A DNA stretch of 64,000 nt, taken from the NCBI GenBank assembly GCA_024704765.1, contig JAKMXF010000299.1, forward strand, positions 620,001 to 684,000, written 5' to 3'. The position numbers were made by a program, and so were the translations under genes. How positions within the stretch are numbered: the first letter of the stretch is position 1; each line of letters begins with the position of its first letter. Origin of the DNA: Oopsacas minuta (lineage: Eukaryota; Porifera; Hexactinellida; Lyssacinosida; Leucopsacidae). The notes below the pieces were generated by a model. The model was not told where the DNA came from. It searched no databases and worked only from the letters and a program-made list of their open reading frames with translations. This document shows positions 1-64,000 of this stretch, one piece after another.

Positions 1-60221
<60,221 letters not shown>

Positions 60222-60506
60222 CCAACAGCATCCTGCTTAGTAATACGTGTGTTTAGCTAATGCAATTATTTACTCTACAGTAGAAAATTTATTCAGCTAA
60301 GCTGGATATTAGATTCTAATGATTGATAATTTGTACATGTTTGTATGTTCGAAGAATTATTATCTTCTGTATGCTAGTTTACTTGCTCTCACCGTGCACC
60401 TATAATTATTTAATGTATTATGTAATTTTTATTCAGTTTTGTTTTGTGTCTACCATTTTCTCTGCTCTTGTTGTTAGGTTGACTAATACTGGTGATATAA
60501 TATTCC

Positions 60507-60512
60507 AATAAA
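60507..60512 (+). promoter_or_regulatory. Myosin poly(A) signal
   Basis: AATAAA 286 bases after the myosin stop, followed by a T-rich stretch. It is the most likely 3' end signal for the gene. Confidence 0.6.
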
Positions 60513-61018
60513 TACTTTTGTACTTCCTATACGGGTCTTTGAAATTGTGATCTCAAAGAGATTTTATGTAAATATACAGAATATCTTTGGGCAAAATATT
60601 TCAATCACAAAATTTTGTGCGAGTTTTTATTCTTAAAGAACGTGGGCTTCACATACATTGTATCCTTCCACTAGGCGAACTAGGCATTCGCCCAGGGCGG
60701 CACTTATCAAGAGGCGGCATAATCTTTGGATTTAGGAAATTTCATTCTTTCAATACTGATAAATTAAGTAAATATCATAGTTGCCTAGGGCGGCAAATAT
60801 TTAATCCGCCTCAAGGACCGGCCCTGTTCCTACTATCTGTATTTTATTACCACATTTTCTTGCCAAGACGTAGAAAGAAAAACCCAGTTTCGAATATACT
60901 TTTTACTGTATGTCCCATAATTATTTAGAATTTGTTCACATTTGATTCTTTGGGTAATATTTCAGCAAACTTTCATAGGCTATGCTAAACCGGTTTACCA
61001 TAGCCTTCTCCTATATAT
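60513..61018 (+). other. Downstream of the myosin gene
   Basis: No gene. About 60672-60826 has GGCGAACTAGGC and CCGGCCCTG type ends with 'ccagggcggc'/'gggcggcaaa' inside, a likely decayed hAT-type insertion. The 113-codon frame at 60587 runs through it and is not credible. Confidence 0.5.
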
Positions 61019-61338
61019 GGCCTGTTGCATGAGATAATGACCCTCTATTAAAGGGCACATGGATGCTCAAAGGGATCATTATTCTACTCTACTCTCAGTA
61101 AGATGTTGTCCCCCTTATAATATTAAGTTATTGTCATTAATGGATGACATCATCATCTGACATCTACAAAATATATTGGTCATTAAACCACAACAAGCAC
61201 TGAATGTTCCGTGTATATTTCTGAATCCTGAACCCTTGGGAAATTACAAGAATTTGAAGTGGAATTTAGACCGAAGGCATTGAAATTTCGGCTCGATGAA
61301 AGATAGTTACTTTATCAAGTAAGTTTACATCAGAACTA

Positions 61339-62673
61339 CAGGGTGTTAAACAATTGATGTCGTAATATAGAATGGACAAATAAAACATATTCTTGCAGTG
61401 TAGTAATGTGCTCCTTACTTTCCTATACAACCGCCATTCTTAGCAATACATAATTTAATCCTATTTGGCATTGAAGCTATAAGATTGGCCAAAACATCCT
61501 CCGTCACCTGAGACCATCCCAGTTTGAGATTATTTTTTAAACTTTCTTCATTTGTTGCGAGGGGCATTGAATCCAGTTGACTGGTGTATTGCCTACAGAT
61601 TTTCTATAGGATTCAGGTCCGGCGAATTCGCAGGTCATACTTCTTTAGGCCAAAAAACTTTTAAGGTTCTTCAAACACCACTCTTGAGTTCTTTAAAGGT
61701 ATGAGCCGGCGCTCCATCTTGTTGAAAAATGGCCTTGGATATGTTTTTCATCCTTTTTCGTATATAAATGGGTCCATTTTTTCTTTTAAGTGTAGGTACC
61801 AAAGCTTTCTTCAAATTTCCTCTACATAATATTCTGTATTTACGGTCTTACCTCGTGGAATAAAATGCAATTCTGATAAGGCAGAGCAAGTCATCATACC
61901 TAACACATTTACTTTCAGAGGGTACTTCACAGTCTCTAACGGAGGTATATTATCTCGTTTCCGAGTACACACTCGGTTATTTTGCCGATTCGGAGTATGA
62001 TAAAGTTGAAATGGCGATTCATCTGAAAATAGTATTCGTCTCCATTCTTCCACACTACAGTTCTTCCTCTCTTTGCAGAATTTTACACGGGCTTTTCTGA
62101 GAATCGGTTAACTTTTGCTGTGTTTTGTGGTTTATAAGGAGTAGCATTCCAACTTTCAAATAATTCAATACTGTAACGCAAGAAACTGCTACTATGCCTC
62201 TCCTTCTCAAATTCTTGGTCAATATCCTAGTTGATTTGTGAGGTTTGGATAGCGATTAATCAATTATGATATTCGCTGCTTTGGACAGGGATTTTTTTCG
62301 ACCACGTCCATGCTTGTTTCTCAACGATTTACGACCTCAAGAAAGTACCCACCAATGCTGTATTGTTCGTAAATTAATCTTCAGAGCATGAAAAACCTTC
62401 GTTTGAGACATGCCTGCTATAATCATACCGATAGCACGATTGCGGACATCAATAGTGTTTCCGAAACGATGGAATCACTAAATAATGTTAGGAATTTTTA
62501 TTTTCCGGTAAAGAAGAATATCAGCTAATATCAACTAGAATACTAATTATGAATTCATGAAGCATATACAAAAGGAATATTAAGTCAGATTATCATGATT
62601 AAATCGTCTAAATTGGGTACTTAATTGAAGATATAAAATATATAAATTACCTAATCAATTGTTTAACACCCTG
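61339..62673 (-). mobile_element. Dead Tc1/mariner (ITm, D37E-type) element
   Basis: 1335 bp with inverted ends CAGGGTGTTAAACAATTGAT and ATCAATTGTTTAACACCCTG, flanked by TA at 61337-61338 and 62674-62675. Transposase remnants lie on the minus strand. Confidence 0.9.
61590..62053 (-). pseudogene. Tc1/mariner-type transposase, decayed
   Basis: Minus-strand frame has WRRILFSDESPFQLY (first catalytic Asp), then further down FQQDGAPAHT (second Asp) and NSPDLNPIENL (Glu). Counting through stops, 37 residues separate the second Asp and the Glu, as in D37E elements. Three stops are visible at positions normally occupied by Trp (GV*RT, EV*PANS, ENL*). The upstream DNA-binding half (to about 62450) is more degraded. 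Not functional. Confidence 0.85.
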
Positions 62674-62758
62674 TACAATATAATAATTAATACTATTACA
62701 TAGTATAGTGGCTCAGTTCTAAAATGGTTGGCATAGTATATATGTATCTATCTATCTA

Positions 62759-63314
62759 CAGTGGAGTTCGCTTATTAGCAAGTCGGGTTTTGCATGAGAA
62801 AAACTTGCTAATAGAGCAACTCAATCAATTTGATAAATACTATTGTTGTATGTAAACGTACATACGTGTACGCAGGGTTTCATCCAGGCGTGTACAACGC
62901 GCCTACAGGCGCATGAATTTCAGCAAATATAGATCTAGGCGCGTCAAAATTCGAGTAAGACCCCCATACCGTAATAATATATGTATACTCTGGGCGCGCG
63001 GAAAACTGAGGGGGAATTTAACGCGTATGGTTCATAAATGCTGCATGAAACCCTGCGTGTATGTGATAATATAATACGTATAAGAATATTGTAGTGCACT
63101 TACGAGAGAGCTTTCTACTTAATTCAAAAGCAAGTTATTGCTAATAAACGAACTAAAGGTCCTCTTATTAAGTTATTAGCAAGTCGTGTTTTGATGAGAA
63201 AACTTGCTTATACGTGAACTTGCTAATACGGGAACATAATTAATGCAATTTGGGCCATTGTGATCCTAAAAATCTTGCCAATAAGGCAATTGCTAATTGA
63301 CGAACTCTACCTTG
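62759..63314. mobile_element. Pogo-like MITE, copy carrying a hAT insertion
   Basis: Starts CAGTGGAGTTCGCTTATTAG after TA (62757-62758) and ends 'cgaactctaccttg' near 63314. Same family and nearly the same sequence as 37990-38384, but interrupted by 183 bp at 62873-63055. Right boundary approximate. Confidence 0.8.
62873..63055. mobile_element. 183-bp hAT-type MITE inside a MITE
   Basis: Ends CAGGGTTTCATCCAG and CTGCATGAAACCCTG. Flanks are cgtgtacg (62865-62872) and cgtgtatg (63056-63063). The sister copy at 38111-38118 has a single cgtgtatg with nothing inserted, which proves the boundaries. The interior is GC-rich with several 'gcgcg'/'ggcgc' words. Confidence 0.92.
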
Positions 63315-63811
63315 TATGTTTTCGCTCTACTGTTCACAAGTTCTAGAGATTAAGACTCTAAATTTGGTATGTACACTCGTAGTGACATCTAGTTGTGTAC
63401 CTGACATTTGAAAAATTTGTATAATGTGTATATTTTCAAACCTTTTGACACCTCTATATTTTAGGTGTCAAAAGGTGTGTGAGATTGTTTGTTGATTTTT
63501 TACCAATCACTATCGATTATCTACTTACTGTCATGATATTGACAATGGTAATAGAATCCAATCAATTGCTCGTCCATGATCAAACTAAAAACGAAATATA
63601 CACTGAATATTCAGTGCTTGTTGTGGTTTAATGATCAATATATTTTGTAGATGTCAGATGATGATGTCATCCATTAATGACAATAACTTAATGTGATAAG
63701 GAGGTCAATATCTCACTGAGGTTAGAGTAGAATACATGACCCCTTGAGCATCCATGGTTCCTTTAATAGAGGGTCATTATTATAGGTGATCAATATCTCA
63801 TGCAACAGGCC

Positions 63812-64000
63812 CAGCATCAACCTCAAATTTTGGACTAGGGATAAAGTAGTGTACGGTATATAGTATAGGTTTCATGTCGCACAAAGTGCCCCCTTCCCCC
63901 CCTCCCCCTGTGGCTACGCCAATGCCTGGACTACTTCGATAAACTAGATATAAGACCTAAAGAAAATGATAAATTTATTATCAATAAGTATGAGGAAAAA
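63812..64000 (+). other. End of window
   Basis: No gene; a C-rich run at about 63889-63909 and otherwise AT-rich sequence. Confidence 0.5.

Larger units (their letters stand above)
61019..63811. mobile_element. 2.8-kb element with about 200-bp inverted ends, filled by nested insertions
   Basis: Left arm from GGCCTGTTGCATGAGATA (61019) to 'caagcactgaat' (about 61204) is the inverted, diverged copy of 63595-63811. The arms share 'gaccctctattaaagg', 'gagcatccatg', 'gacatcatcatctgacat' and 'aaaccacaacaagcactgaa'. No matching flank duplication was found. Between the arms lie a Tc1-like copy, a pogo-like MITE and a hAT MITE. Confidence 0.8.

Noticed and set aside
60587-60928. 113-codon frame downstream of myosin
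   Set aside because: It runs through a likely hAT-type remnant and has no protein-like features.
63598-63616. Palindrome CACTGAATATTCAGTG, heptamer-like at both sides
   Set aside because: It is part of the long inverted arm shared with about 61200 and belongs to the 61019-63811 element, not to a RAG-type end.

Overview
This window is AT-rich animal nuclear DNA. It shows split genes with GT-AG introns, TATA boxes, AATAAA signals and many DNA transposons. I cannot name the species; the protein families (non-muscle myosin II, C1-C1-C2-kinase PKCs, mariner, RAG1/Transib transposase) fit an invertebrate metazoan.

The backbone is one + strand gene: the 3' three-quarters of a class II (non-muscle/smooth type) myosin heavy chain. 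It enters the window inside the motor domain and ends at 60221. I placed 24 exons. From the first full codon at position 2 they sum to 4383 bases, exactly 1461 codons including the stop, and every junction keeps the reading frame. Introns are very unequal: many are 60-300 bases, but intron 14 (12538-42567) is about 30 kb and intron 17 (44723-51399) about 6.7 kb.

The long introns hold other genes. Intron 11 has a small intronless gene with faint TP53INP/DOR-like features. Intron 14 has four intronless protein kinase C-family genes (13867-15936 +, 24346-26199 +, 30511-31572 + and 39174-41483 -), each with its own TATA box. The third is a kinase-only paralogue of the second, and about 1.08 kb of the two is almost identical while their upstream sequences are clearly diverged, which points to recent gene conversion.

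The most interesting system is a pair of RAG1/Transib-superfamily transposons. At 17562-20672 lies an apparently intact element. It has CACAGTG ends (the same heptamer as V(D)J recombination signals), a perfect 5-bp target duplication (aagta) and a 710-residue transposase. The catalytic D281, D388 and E641 have spacings of 107 and 253, against 108 and 254 in vertebrate RAG1. A second, internally deleted relative at 47287-49083 has CACAGTG ends, a 5-bp duplication (ctaga) and a homologous N-terminal coding fragment. In both elements the left end has a short spacer (9 bases) and the right end a spacer 9-10 bases longer before a shared inner block, an asymmetry like the 12/23 arrangement of recombination signals. 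The second element interrupts one arm of a foldback repeat whose other arm preserves the empty site. No RAG2-like gene was seen.

The other mobile DNA includes an intact mariner (44759-46063), a dead D37E-type Tc1/mariner copy, several hAT-type MITEs with 8-bp duplications, pogo-like and other TA-flanked MITEs, and large foldback elements. At 61.0-63.8 kb there is a nested stack in which a small hAT MITE sits in a pogo-like MITE; that MITE and the Tc1-like copy both lie in a long-inverted-repeat element.
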